Source: Warburgia ugandensis (Eukaryota; Streptophyta; Magnoliopsida; Canellales; Canellaceae). Taken from it: a stretch of 64,000 nt of DNA. Every line of letters begins with the position of its first letter. Position 1 is the first letter of the stretch. Positions 13,502 to 25,314 of this stretch are shown piece by piece. The position numbers and the translations under genes were made by a program. Where the stretch lies: the NCBI GenBank assembly GCA_035236585.1, contig CP141134.1:19150414-19214413 (forward strand), read 5' to 3'. The notes beneath the pieces were generated by a model. The model had not been told where the DNA came from. It ran no database searches and saw only the letters and a list, made by a program, of their open reading frames with translations.

Positions 13502-16500
13502 CTACCTCGTATGCTCAACCTCTCATGAGGCCTCATGCAAGTGATGCTTCCATAGAACCTTGATGAGGACATTCATCTTGGTTCGCAATATTGTCTCCTC
13601 CTATTGATGATTCATATTGGCCCCTCTTGAAATGTCAAATTTGTTTATAAATCACCTAGTGCCTAATCTAGGATATGAGTAGGATCCATGACATATTTTC
13701 TTAGCATAGAACCATGGAATATGCCATGCACATCTGCAAGTGAGGGAGGTAGCACCAATCTATATGCAACTTTGCTGATCTTCTCTAATACCTCAAATGG
13801 CCCAACAAACCTGGGGCTCAGCTTCCCCTTTTTCCTGAATGTCAACACACCTTTGGTTGGAGATACGCTCAGAAAGATGTGGTCTCCAACCTAGAACTCT
13901 AAATCTCTCCTTGTCATGTCGGCATAGTTCTTTTGTCTACCATGCATAGCCATCAATTGTCTTCGAATTAGTCTCACCTTCTCTGCACACTGCTATATCA
14001 ACTCAGACTAGATGAACTGTCTCCCACCAACATCACTCTAGCATGTCTGTGTGCGGCATAATCAGCCATACAACACCTCATATAGAGCCATACCTATGCT
14101 TGAGTGATAGTTGTTCTCGTAGGCAAACTCTACTAATGCTAGATGCTTATCTCAACAACCTCTCCAATCAAGTGTGCATGCTCTCAACATATCCTCTAGC
14201 ATCTAAAGCATCCTCTTAGGTTAGCTATCAGTTTGAGGGTGAAATGCTATACTAATCCATGTGGAGGTCTTGAGCCTCTCTTCACACTCTGCCAAAATAA
14301 GGATGTAAACATGTTATTCCTATTTGAAATGATCACTAAAAGAACACCATGCAAACTGACTATCTCCCTAATATAGAACTTCGTAAGGCTCTTTAAGTTC
14401 TGTCCCTATTTGATGGGGAGGAAATGTGTCGACTTGGTAAGCTAGTCTACTATGACCTAAATCGTGCCATGTCCACTAGGTGTCCTAGTAACGTAATATA
14501 TAAGTCCACCATAATGTGCTCCCACTTCCAAACTAGAAGCTCAATAATATGTAGCAAGCTTGCAAGCCTCTGATGTTCTACCTTGACTACTGATATGTAA
14601 TACATCAAGCTACATACTCACCTATATCTCTCTTCATATGTGCCACTAGAAGTGCGTCCTTAGGTCACGATACATCTTCGTGGGCCCCCAGATGCATGGC
14701 TAACCTAGAGTGATGGGATTCCCTTAATTGTTCCTATCTTGAGGCATAACTATATACAACAAAACTGCCGCTGCCCTAAGGAAGGGATAAAATTAATGCT
14801 GGGTAAGGCTCCTTTTCAATTCTAAGAAGCTCCTCTTACAATTGTCAATCTAGACAAAATTTTGGTCCTTCCTAGTAATGGCCATCCAAGAGCTAAGAAA
14901 TTGCACACCTCTATAATAGTCTTGGCTCTACTTCAACTTTCTATGGATCCACTACAACACCATCCTTGGATATAACAAGTCCAAGGAAATATGCCTGATC
15001 CAACCAGAACTTGCACTTAGAGAATTTGGCACACAACCAGTGTGCCTAAAGAGTGCTAAAGACAATCCTCAAGTGCTCTCCATGTTCCTCCATACTGCTT
15101 GATTATATAAGAATATCGTCACTAAACATGATCATAAACTTGTCCAGATAATCTCTGAACACAATGTTCATCAAGTCCATGAGTGATGTCGGTGCATTTG
15201 TGAACCCGAACGGCATCACTAAAAGCTCTTAGTGGCTATATTGAGTCCTAAATGCATTCTTAGGGATGTCCTCATCCCATATCCTCAACTGGTAATACCT
15301 TATCCTTAGGTCAACCATTGAGAAGACCTTGGCTAACTGCAATTGATTGAATAGGTCCTCAATGCGAGGAAGCGGCTACTTGTTCTTCACTATTACCTTG
15401 TTCAGTGCCCTGTAATTGATGCACAATATCAAGGAACCATCATTCTTCTTCACAAATAGGACTGGTACTCCCCAAGGCAAGACAATGGGGATATGAAACG
15501 GTGACCAAGTAGCTCCTGTAGGTGTAGCTTCAACTCTTTAAGATCTATTGGAGCGATGTGGTAGGGAGCCTTGGAGATATAGAGTTGCTTCGGTCATCAA
15601 CTCAATGGTGAACTCCATCTCCCTTCTAGGTGGCAATCTAGGTAGCTCATCTGGAAATACATGTCCAATCTCCTGCACTACATTGACCTCCTCAATACAA
15701 GGCACCTAATCCTCCTATGCCTCTACATATGCTAAGTAGACCTAACAATTGCTAGGTAAGTGACGTGCTACCCTACTAGCCTAGATAATACATGCACTCG
15801 AGGCATCCAATCTCCCTTGAAAGCACCTTGACTCACTGTCTAATGTGTACAATGCCATTTGCTTCTTTCAATAGTTAACTAAAGCTTCATCCTCAACTAA
15901 CTAGTCCATCCCTAAGATAACATCAAAATCTACCATACCCAAAACGACCAAGTTTGCACTAAACCTCTAACAAGCGACTGTCATTAGTACATCCTGAATG
16001 AACTCATGCACTATCATCAACTCACCCCAACCTATTCAAGGAGACATTCAAGCATGCAACATAACTAGCAGATATAAAAGAGTGAGTAGATCCTAGATCA
16101 ATAAGCACACGAGCATGTATATTAGTAACAAGAAGGATGCTTTCCACGATTGCCTTGGATGTGCAAGCCTAATCAGTAGAAAGTGTGAACAATTTTCCCT
16201 GTCGTCTAGGTGCCTATCCTGGTCGGGGTGCCTAGTCTTGTTGGGGCACATGGTCTCATCTTAGTGGTCCCACTGTACTGACTCTGGGACAATCTCACAC
16301 CATATGGCCCTACTAGGATCAAGCAAAGCATGCAAGACTCCGTCGTGATCTTGAATAGGGTCAGCTTGGATGACGTTGTTGGCACCTCTAACATATTGCC
16401 TAACCTCTATCTTTAGCCCTGGCATGACCTAAAGCTGGTTAGGTAGGTCGTAAATCCATCCTCTCAAGGGTAAACCTCCTCCTCTTTGCCTCTTGCGATG

Positions 16501-17211
16501 CTGGTTTAGGCCCTCCAAATCTACCTTGATCTCTGTTGGGGTCCCTTAACTCTTGCTTTAAAATGGAAGCTAGCTCCATAGTCCAAGCAATAGTGGTGGG
16601 CTCTGAAGTCAAAGTCTGGCGCTTCAAGTCAAAGTTTAGCCCTTGAACAAATTTTTGGGCACCCTTTGCTCTAAAGAGGACACCTCTAGGGCAAATCTCA
16701 GTAATCATGCAAACTCCACCTCATACTGAGCAACCACCATCATACCCTGTATGAGGGTAAAAATTCAAGCTCCATCTTTTCTAGAAGATGAGGAGGAGAA
16801 ACCACTCAGTAAATTCCTCTCAAGAAATCTCATGGGCACCTTCAAAATAACTCCTTTGTGATATCTGCAGCCACTGGGTGGCATCACCTGTCAGCACAAA
16901 CATGACCACTGCCACCTTTTGATGATCATCTTCTGCCTTCGAGTCATCCTACTTGTGAACTTAGGAGGAATCCTCTTAAGCCTCTCCAGCAAGTTGTTCG
17001 ATGGTGGACACCCATCTCCCTCCTAATCTATACCTCTGTTCATGGTTGATGTGCTAGCTGTGGCTCTCAACCTCTAAGTCATTCTATCTAGTAAGAGGTC
17101 AACCACCTCATTGGCTTAGATACCATGGGCTCTGTTATTGCCCTCAGCTCTGTTGGCTGCGTGCTCATTCAAAGGGGATGGCAAACTAGCACTAGCTCTA
17201 CAAGGAAGCAT
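13502..17211 (-). pseudogene. TK-E gag-pol polyprotein relic, chromovirus (Tekay/Del type)
   Basis: The start is chosen at the ATG at 17211 (MLPCRASASLPSP), 55-90 bp after the decayed primer site. In minus-strand order: gag 17211 to about 16.2 kb; protease at about 16.1-15.9 kb with VLIDLGSTHSFIS, where the catalytic D-S/T-G is D-L-G, then DVILGMD before a stop; reverse transcriptase at 15.66-14.9 kb with [24 protein letters not shown] and FSDDILI (the Y/F-x-D-D site at about 15111-15126); integrase at 14.7-14.06 kb with HMKRDIGEYVA, FHPQTD and ALVEFAYENNYHSS; integrase C-terminus 13848-13663 with GKLSPRFVGPFEVLE and HGSMLRKYV; and a chromodomain-like end with VLIKVLWKHH to 13502. RNase H is missing: its first residues (VVYSYASR) are followed within about 15 bases by integrase N-terminal sequence near 14.73 kb. 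The first integrase Asp motif reads SNRN instead of SDRD. Many stops are present. Confidence 0.9.
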
Positions 17212-17342
17212 CTGTAAATTAAATGAGATTCTAATGAGAACCCTCTTTTAGACATGGCACTTAAATTTAGTTAAACCTAGGACTCAAATTTCCTAAGCGA
17301 TGCCACATTGTTCCTCTCATGATTCTAGTTGTGATTAGTTTG
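17212..17342 (-). other. TK-E leader with decayed primer-binding site
   Basis: On the minus strand, TTAGGAAATTTGAGTCCTAGGTTTAA (about 17272-17297) resembles the chromovirus TTGGTATCAGAGCCTAGGTTTA, which pairs with initiator tRNA-Met. The intact version is seen in element B at 25302. The rightmost 40 bp would be LTR or leader; the sequence is then broken by CACTA-1 at 17343. Confidence 0.4.
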
Positions 17343-17358
17343 CACTACTACACATGAG
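17343..17358 (+). repeat. Left terminal inverted repeat of CACTA-1
   Basis: CACTACTACACATGAG carries the CACTA core that defines the superfamily. It is preceded by TTG, a possible 3-bp target duplication. No matching TAGTG end was seen on the right, so this assignment depends on the adjacent subterminal array. Confidence 0.55.
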
Positions 17359-17394
17359 GCTTTGAAAGTTGGCATAAAAAAGTCATTATATTGA

Positions 17395-17915
17395 TTGTTG
17401 ACTGCATAAATAATTTACAAGTTGGTTAGAAATAAATCAATTTAAAAATATAGACTTAACAAGTCGTTTAATTGTAAAGGACTTTAAAAGTCTAGTGCAA
17501 AAATGAATATTTTCATAGGAAGGAATTTTGAAGTTGTTTAGAACTAAACAATTTTAAATATCAATAACTTTTGAAGTCGTTTAGGCTAAGAGACTTCAAA
17601 AGTATACCAATAAATTTGGCACAAAGATTATTTTATGCTACAATGGACTTCTAAAGTTGTTTGACTTTAAACTACTTCAAACATCACTAACTTTTGAAGT
17701 CATTTAGTCATAAACAACTTTAAAATTTAATTAATTTTGAAGTCACTTGAGTCAAATGATTTCTTAAGTCCTTTTTGTGTATAATTTTGAAGTTATTTAG
17801 TAGTAAACAACTTTAAAAATTACTATTTTTAAAGTTATTTAGTACTAAATGACTTCTAAAGTTGTTTAGAAGTCATTTAGTACTAAACGACTTCTAAAGT
17901 CCTTGTTCATTTATA
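17395..17915. repeat. CACTA-1 left subterminal array of hairpin units
   Basis: About ten imperfect units of 40-60 bp, each made of AAGTCGTTTAG-like sequence followed by its inverse CTAAACGACTT, so nearly every unit can fold. One clear case has perfect 12-bp arms at 17567-17578 and 17592-17603. Such subterminal repeats are the binding region of the TnpA-type protein in En/Spm elements; binding here is inferred. The same motif recurs at 33090-33215, on the far side of the transposase. Confidence 0.8.
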
Positions 17916-19130
17916 AATAGTCAACCGCATATCATTTTTCCCTATATCCTCTTCTTCTCATAGGTGGCATGATGGTTTCCTCCTCTGGTCCTTATGCTTC
18001 TCTCTTTTTCCCCTCTTGCTTTCCATTTTGGATATTTTGACTATTTGTGTCATGAAAAAAATTATAAGTAAACCATAACTTCTTTTGATTTGGAATTGCT
18101 TTCTTGTTACTAACTCTATCTATTTTCATTTTATAGATCATGTGGATTTTCTCACTGCAAATAATTAGGTTAAGAAGTGTGTTAGATCGTCCTAATTTTA
18201 CAATAATTGTATGATTTCTTTGCAAATGACAATTGCTCCTCTCTCTAACCCTCACTATTGGAGAATGGGAGAACATTATAATTTGTGGTTCTCCTCCAAA
18301 TTTAGGGTTTGATGAAGAGTGGTGGTTATACCATCAACTTTTGGCTAAGGAAATTATAGAACACTTTGTCTCCCCATAAAATGGTGTAAGCTGAATATTA
18401 GGAGGCTAGATTTTAATGAAAAAGAGCAAATTCACTCTTTGATCTTATATTAATATGTAAGATTTAAGAATATGTAACATTAGATGTAATAAAAAAATAA
18501 TTTGATTTTCTTGTTCATTTGTTTGTTTAGATATATATGTATATTATGTTTGTGTGTATACAATTGATTTCATTGTGCATTTATGTAAGATATTGTATGT
18601 ACAAAAATCAAATAAATATATATTTAAAGTGAAAATATGTAAAATTTTAAAGTCATTTACAGCAAACAATTCAATTTTATGAGTCTATTTAAAGAGTTAT
18701 TTCGTTGACTTTTGCCATGCTTTTTTTGACTGTGTTCATGATCTATACATAAAAACTAAACCAGATTTCTATTTGACTACCCTCAACCTAATCCTACCTT
18801 TGAATTAGAATTATATTCACAAATTTGGGGTCGATATCGATTTTTGAGTATTGGTTAGTATCTCTTTGTTTGTCTCATATCTATTATGCATATTCAAAGA
18901 ATTTTTATAAGCTTATAGCTTAGAAACTTTTCTTTTTAAAGTTAATTTTCTTTTTGAATGTTTTTATCATATTTTTATTTTCTTTTTCTTTGTTAATTGA
19001 AAATTTTCATGAAATGTAATTATTTCAAATACTTTTAATTCTTATATACCTTGTGTTTAGTAAAATTCCTAACATAATCTTTTCATGTCTAATAATTCGC
19101 CACATGGATTTGCTTCAATTTCTTATGATA
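17916..19130. other. CACTA-1 region between subterminal array and transposase
   Basis: AT-rich sequence without an open frame that I can assign. One more isolated subterminal-like motif (AAAGTCATTTACAGCAAACAATT) lies near 18650. It probably represents promoter, leader and intron sequence of the transposase gene, but no signal is clear enough to call. Confidence 0.35.
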
Positions 19131-20081
19131 ATGGACAAATAATCTTGGATGACTATGATAAGAACATCAAAAGATGAGGGAATAGAAAATTTTATAGAGT
19201 TCACACTTAGGGCAGGTGTTGATGTGTTGTCCATGCTTAAAATGTAAAAACATGAAAAAAGTAACTATAAGGGTGTTGAGTGAACATTTGTACTTCAATA
19301 GAATTGATGAAAGCTATCACTCATGGATTTGGCATGGAGAAGAACTTCTACATAGGCCCTCGACAAGGTCTTGAAGATATGACCAAGACACTGTAAGAAG
19401 TGTTGGAGATAGTACAGTTGTACCAATGTTTTGAGATGCATAGGATGACTTTTAGGAAGACTCTAAACAATTTTGTGTTACTTCCCTTCTACTCCAAGGT
19501 TCAAAAGATTGTTTTGTATATCAAAAACAATGAAGGAATTATTATGGCATGCAAAGGATAGAGTAGCTGATAGCTTTTCATGCCATCTAGCAAATAGTGC
19601 AGCATGGAAGCTCGTAGACTTCATGTGGCCTAATTTTGGTGAAGAACCTAAAAACCTATGACTTACATTATCTGTAGATGAGATTAATCCTCATGGTTCT
19701 ATGAGAAACAAGTATAATTTTTGGCTTGTTATATTATTTTATTACAACCTCCCACCATCTCTATGCATGAAGAGGAAATTCATGATGTTAACTATGTTGA
19801 TATCAGGTCCAAAGTAGCCAAGGAATGACATTAACGTGTACTTGTCTCCCTTGATCAATAACCTTGAGACATTATGGGACGTATGCGTTGAAGCATATGA
19901 TGCATACAAGAAAGAGTCATTCACCCCAAGGACTATACTGTCATGGACAATAAGCGACTTCCCTACGTACGGTAATTTGTCTAGATGCATCATTAAGGGA
20001 TACAATGCTTGTTTTATCTATAGTGATCAAACATGTGCTGTTCGACTTAAATATGGTAGGAAAATGGAATTCCTTGGGCAC
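19131..20081 (+). pseudogene. CACTA transposase (Transposase_21 type), first fragment
   Basis: The N-terminal part reads EFIEFTLRAGVD and, at about 19315, YHSWIWHGEE, the conserved tail of the zinc-binding N-terminal domain. Later blocks are AKDRVADSFSCHLANSAAWK (about 19550-19610), then SVDEINPHGSMRNKYNFW, and at 19836-20080 VYLSPLINNLETLW, SWTISDFPTYGNLS and IKGYNACFIYSDQT. These are the standard Transposase_21 core. Frameshifts and stops are frequent. The last codons are LGH at 20074-20081, where solo LTR A1 inserts; the next residues RRWLHRDYPYHF appear after the insertion at 22493. It once encoded the TnpD-like protein that recognises element ends. Confidence 0.9.
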
Positions 20082-22492
20082 TTTAATGCTTGAGCAATTT
20101 ACACTATTTTTAATAAAAATGAATTGGACATTCTATAGGAAATGAAAAGTTCCCTTTTTGGAGATAAGGGTATTTTGGTCATTTCACCGTTCACCCTAAC
20201 TAGACCCAAAATTTGGTCCTAAGAATAGTACCCTTAGGTGCTTCTCAGAAAAATAAATTCAACAAGACCAAAATCACTCAAGACGGAGTTAAAATGTGCA
20301 AGTTATGGCCCTTTGAAGTTCAAGGGCAAAAGTGTAATTTACATTAAAAACGGATTTAGCTTGAGAAACACAGAGACCCGTTTTGATACGGGCACCCCTC
20401 TTCTTCAACCTCCTAGAGGGTTCTAGAACGGCGGTGTGCAGGAGAGAAACCACCACCATTCTGGAGGTTTCTCCACCGCCATTCCATGGCGGTAAGAACC
20501 CCCTCTAGAACCCTCTTCGAGCTCTATAAATAGAGCTATTGGGCGCCTCCAATGACAGCCCAAAAGCTTGGGAAAAACCCATCGTGGAGAGGCAGACAAG
20601 AGGAGAAAACATGGAGAAAAACTCGGCCACGAACCAGGTATGCCCACTGGTTTGATAGGGTCGAACCAGGCGCGTCCGTGGACGAGCCCGCAAATGAGAA
20701 AACGGGCAAAAGGCCCAGTGCGTCTGTGGACGTGCCCTGTGGGCCTTCCATGTGTTCTGAATACTAAAACGCCCATAACTTGAGTTCTAAGACTCCGATT
20801 GAGGCTTCGTGAAAGGTGTTGTGTCCGTATCGATGACACGGACACACCTAAACTATAAAATACCTGATCAAGGCCCTATCTAAGGTGGGCATGACCCTTA
20901 AACTATGATAGTGGCCTGGGGTCACTAAACCTTTGTAAACCTGACAATACCAAGTCCCAATTAGGACCTTAGGAGACCCATAGGCATGGGAATGAATCCC
21001 TAATGCCTAAGTAGTGAGATCAACCATTCTAAAACCTATAGAAATAGGCCAAGCTAATCTTGTTCCCCTAAACTATGAGCAGGAGTGTACGAGGACAAGG
21101 GGGCTAGCGTGGCCAAACCAGGTAGGTGCTCTATCGCTACTAGACTTTTAAAAAGAGGCCATGATTGTTTTGAGAATGCATGTTTTAAGTATAAGTTATA
21201 TGACGTGTTTAGCATGACTTAATTTTATAAATGAATTCAGTATGCATATGACAAATACATTATGCATAGACATGTATTGCAAACAATTGCATAAATTGCA
21301 TGATTTGTGAATATTGAGTTTTGAAAAATTCCATGTCCTTGAGGGTTACCAAAAGACACTAGAGTGCCCAAAAGACGTTGGGTAGGCAGTTGTGAGGGCC
21401 AGGCAGTTGTGAGGGATCCAAAGAGGACAGGTTTTGAAAAAGAGGTTTTCGCTTGATTGATCGTATATGATTTAGGCTAGTAAGCTCATGAGCGCTATGC
21501 CGAGAGGTATGGGGTGGCCTCCCAGCCTCCACCACTATTAGGTGGAAAGGGTACCACACCAAAAAGGCATGTTCCTGCTTCGACTGCATGTGGTATAGGG
21601 GGCTACCACTGGTGTCACGACACTGGGTCGAAATGTCATATGCCCCGTGGAGGCTATGACCCTGTGTCCCTAGGTACTTGGGGACCACAGGGCGAGGAGG
21701 TCATGGGCATAGTGGGCCCTATGTTTTTGAGGATTAACTTGCATTGCATATGGCATGACATGAGGATGGTCGACCATACCATATATCCATGAGTTGGATT
21801 CAGTTGAGCATCTTATGCATATCATTATGTTTATGATATATATGATACTTTCGACTTGGATTATGTGATTCTTTAAGTCATCAGTATTCCAATTTGACAA
21901 TGGTTTTTAATATCAATATTGAACATGAGTGTTCAAACAAGCACATGTTTTAAAGAGCATATGATTTTAAACATAGCATGCATTGTAAAACTAGTAGTGA
22001 TGGACTCCTACTAAGTATAGTATATACTCACCCAATCCTTAACATTTTTTAGACACAAGTAAGCACTTAAGGACAGGATACACGCGTGATAGAAGACACC
22101 CAAATATATCATTTTTCAGGACAGTTCCACTCACGCGTAGAAGATGCCTCAAGAAATGTAGTGCTACGAGCAAGTAAATAAAAAAGAGACAATTATACAT
22201 GTAAGTAAACACTCTACCCTTTGGACATGTATTTATATTTATTTACAGTTGGACTGTGAGCTGTGACTAGATAGACCTGAGAAAAACATTTATGATTTAT
22301 GAAGTTTTTCAAAAACTACTGTGGTTGTTGTGAAAGCAAATGACACTCGGGGTTTTCAAAATGAGTTTAAAACCAAAGATTTTTCACTGCATTGCATTGT
22401 TTTTATAAAAATGGTTTTCAAATAAGGATGCATCCCGCCTTAGGAATTAGATATTGCATTTAAAAATGCATGGGAAAACCCGAGTCGTCACA
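20082..22492 (+). mobile_element. Solo LTR A1 (chromovirus type, family A), 2411 bp
   Basis: It starts TTTAATGCTTGAGCAATTTAC, a mutated form of the TGTAATACCCGAGCAATTTACG start of family B, and ends CCCGAGTCGTCACA. Exact 5-bp target duplications GGCAC lie at 20077-20081 and 22493-22497. No internal sequence is present, so it is a solo LTR left by LTR-LTR recombination. A second copy lies at 59555-61907. There is a TATA box at 20525-20533 inside a palindrome. The last 1.2 kb (from about 21120) is nearly the same as in family B, while the middle differs. Long minus-strand frames within it occur in both copies but look like by-products of sequence similarity. Confidence 0.93.
20520..20537 (+). 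promoter_or_regulatory. TATA box in a palindrome, family A LTR promoter
   Basis: TATAAATAG sits at 20525-20533 within AGCTCTAT-AA-ATAGAGCT, a perfect 8-bp inverted repeat with a 2-nt spacer. The copy in A2 (TATAAATAG at 59816-59824) has one mismatch in the left arm. The position, about 440 bp into the LTR and before the GC-rich segment, fits the U3 promoter. Activity is inferred only. Confidence 0.6.
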
Positions 22493-23234
22493 GGCACAGA
22501 AGATGGTTGCATAGAGACTATCCATATCATTTTAAGAAGAAAGAATCTAATTGTATTGTAGAGACAAGGACACCTCTAAAGATGTTAACAAGATGACAAG
22601 TATTGGAGTAGGTTGAAAATATTAATGTCTTGTGAGGAAAAAAGAAATCAAGTAAACTTGTAGGTGAAAGTAATTATATAAGTTGTTGGAAGAAGAAATC
22701 AATATTCTTTAGCTGGTATACTAGAAATCATTGCATCTATGTCATGTGCTTGATTTAATGCATATTGAGAAGAATATGTGTGAAAGCTTGACTGGTGCCT
22801 TGCTTAATATCTTAGGAAAAACAAAAGATGGACTTGTAGCTCGTGTGGATCTTATGAAGATGGGTTTGAAGGGAAGATTACATCCAGAGGATAGGGGCAG
22901 TCAAGGAGCATACTTGCCAAAAGGCAAATTATATGCTTAATAGAGAGGAGAGAAGAATAATGTGTAAAACCCTTCTTGAGCTCATAGTCCTAGACAACTA
23001 CTCTTCAAACTTTAAAAACATTGTCTCCATGGAAGAACTAAAATTGTTGGTGATGAAGTCCCATGATTACCATATATTGATGCAATAACTCTTGCCTGTA
23101 GCAATATATCAAGTGTTACTGGACAAAATTAGGGGGGCTATTACAAAATTCTGCTACTTCTTTAATGCTTTGTGCAAGAAGGTGTGGATGTTTCATTGAT
23201 GACTTTATATGAGCTTGAGACAATCTTTCCACCG
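22493..23234 (+). pseudogene. CACTA transposase, second fragment, into DUF4218
   Basis: Reading resumes directly after A1 with RRWLHRDYPYHFKKKESN. At 22735-22880 it reads LDLMHIEKNMCESLTGALLN and GKTKDGLVARVDLMKMGLKG, the conserved end of Transposase_21. At 22963-23120, CKTLLELIVLDNYSSNFKNI and LVMKSHDYHILMQ open the DUF4218 domain. The final residues are IFPP, where element B inserts at 23235 after the duplicated CACCG. Stop codons and frame changes show it is dead. Fragment order and spacing match a normal CACTA TnpD-like gene once the LTR insertions are set aside. Confidence 0.9.
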
Positions 23235-25300
23235 TGTAATACCCGAGCAATTTACGCTATTGAATTGGACATTCTATAGGAAATGAACTGTGTTAAATGT
23301 TTTACTTTATTTAAAATAATAAATGAAGGAATTTTTAAGAAAACTTGGTACCATTAGATTCTACTCCAAAAATAGAATCCAACGCCTCAAAGAATGCAAA
23401 AAATGGAGTTCGTATGAAGAAGTTACGGCCGTTTAAAGATTAGGGGCATTTTTGTAATTTAAATTAAAAACGAAAAAGATAGAAAACGCAGGCCGTTTTG
23501 ATAACAACACCCTGTCTTTTTCTTCCTCTAGATTTCTCCAGAAACCCTAGTTTCTAGAGGTTTTTGCCACTGCCAATGGTGGCACCGCATTGGCAGCACC
23601 GCCATAGCAAGGCTATAAAAAGCCCCTATTCCCCTCTCTTCGAAACATGATTTTTCCAGCCATTTAGGGCTGGGGTTTCCGGAAAAAATTGAAAACTCGT
23701 CTCCAGCTTCCCTACGATTTTCGGCAACGGCTAGGTCCTTCAGGCTGGCCATTTCCCTTCTTTCTCTTCCCCATTTCTTCCCTGGCATCACCCAAAAACT
23801 GGGTTTTTCCTTCGTCGAGTTTTTCGGTGACATGGAGTTTCAGAACCGGAAAGGGGGCCCGCAGCCGGTGATAGGCGCTCCCTAGGCTACCCAAGTAAGC
23901 CCATCTTTCCCTCTCTCTGGTTTTTCCTTCTTCCAGGCTAGATCCGTGCCGGATCTAGTGTTTTCGGCCAGAAAACATGTTGGGGAAAGTCGGTTCCAGC
24001 CGGCTCTGTGTGAATAAGGTGTCCTAGGGACGCCATGCTCCACGTGCACCTGGGACAGGGTCCCTGGGACGGGTTCCAGGCGTGCGACAGTGGGTACACG
24101 GTCTCGGGTGCAGCCTTCGGGTGCGCGCACGACATGGGGCACGGGTCTTGGCTCGACCAGGATGCACGGGGTGCCCTGGGAGCTGAGATGTGCCATTATA
24201 CGCCAAAGACACGTCCGCACGATGCCATCCAGGACGCGCGTCATAGTGCGTCGCTTGGGCATGCATGTGCGCGTGCATGTGTGTGTGAGGGACCCAAAGA
24301 GGACATGTTTTGAAAAAGAGGTTTTTGCTTGATTGATCGTATATGATTTGGGCTAGTAAGCTCGTAGGCGCTATGTCGAGAGGTCTGGGGTGGCCTCCCA
24401 GCCTCTACCACTATTAGGTGGAAAGGGTACCATGCAAAAAAAAAGGCATGTCCCTACGTCGACTGCATGTGGTACAAGGGGCTACCACTGGTGTCACCGC
24501 ACTGGGTCAAGGTGTCATATGCCTCATGGAGGCTATGACCGAGTGTCCCCAGGTACTTGGGGACCACACGGCGAGGAGGTCATGGGCATAGTGGGCCCTA
24601 TGTTTTGAGGATTTACTTGCATTGCATATGGCATGGCATGAGGTTGGTCAACCATACCATATATCCATGAGTTGGATTCAGTTGAGCATCTTATGCATAT
24701 CATTATGTTTATGATATATGATACTTTAGACTTGGATTATGCGATTCTTTAAGTCGTCAGTATTCCAATTCGACAATGGTTTTTAATATCGATATTGAAC
24801 ATGAGTGTTCAAACATGCACATGTTTTAAAGAGCATATGATTTTAAATATAGCATGCATTGTAAAACTAGTAGTGATAGACTCCTACTGAGTATAATGTA
24901 TACTCACCCAATCCTTAACATTTTTCAGGATAGCTCCATTCACGAGTAGAAGACGCCTCAGGAAATGTTAGTGCTACGAGCAAGTAAATAAAAAAGAGAC
25001 AATTATACATATAAGTAAACACTCTACCCTTTGGCCATGTATTTGTATTTATTTACAGTTGGGCTGTGAGCTGTGATTGGATAGACCTGGGAAAACATTT
25101 ATGATTTCTAAAGTTTTTCAAAAAGTACTTTGGTTGTTGTGAAAGCAAATGACACTCAGGGTTTTCAAAATGAGTTTAAAACAAAAGATTTTCCACTGCA
25201 TTGCATTGTTTTCATAAAATGGTTTTCAAATAGGGATGCATCCCGCCTTAGGAATTAGATATTGCATTTAAAAATGCATGGGAAAACCTAGGTCATCACA
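23235..25300 (+). repeat. Element B 5' LTR, 2066 bp, with internal deletion
   Basis: It starts TGTAATACCCGAGC and ends GGTCATCACA. A TATA box, TATAAAA, lies at 23614. Compared with the 3' LTR it lacks about 620 bp at position 24287 (the equivalent of 29940-30565). It contains a GC-rich tract at about 24030-24290. Confidence 0.92.
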
Positions 25301-25302
25301 GT

Positions 25303-25314
25303 TGGTATCAGAGC
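25303..25314 (+). other. Primer-binding site, initiator tRNA-Met type
   Basis: TGGTATCAGAGC, two bases after the 5' LTR, is complementary to the 3' end of plant initiator tRNA-Met, the usual minus-strand primer of chromoviruses and many copia elements. It continues as CTAGGTTTT. Confidence 0.95.

Noticed and set aside
17395..17915. CRISPR-like array of regular repeats
   Set aside because: The units are imperfect inverted repeats without unique spacers, in plant DNA beside a CACTA end, so a subterminal transposon array is the better reading.
20423..20845. 140-codon minus-strand frame in LTR A1, with a similar 142-codon frame at 59510-59938
   Set aside because: Both are the same LTR region, so the similarity is repeat identity. 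The frames differ at their ends, lie antisense to the LTR promoter and resemble no protein family that I know.
21359..21688. 109-codon minus-strand frame, also at 60762-61103 and, in pieces, in the B LTRs
   Set aside because: It recurs because the LTR recurs. It is broken in the B copies, and its length is compatible with the higher GC of this LTR segment.
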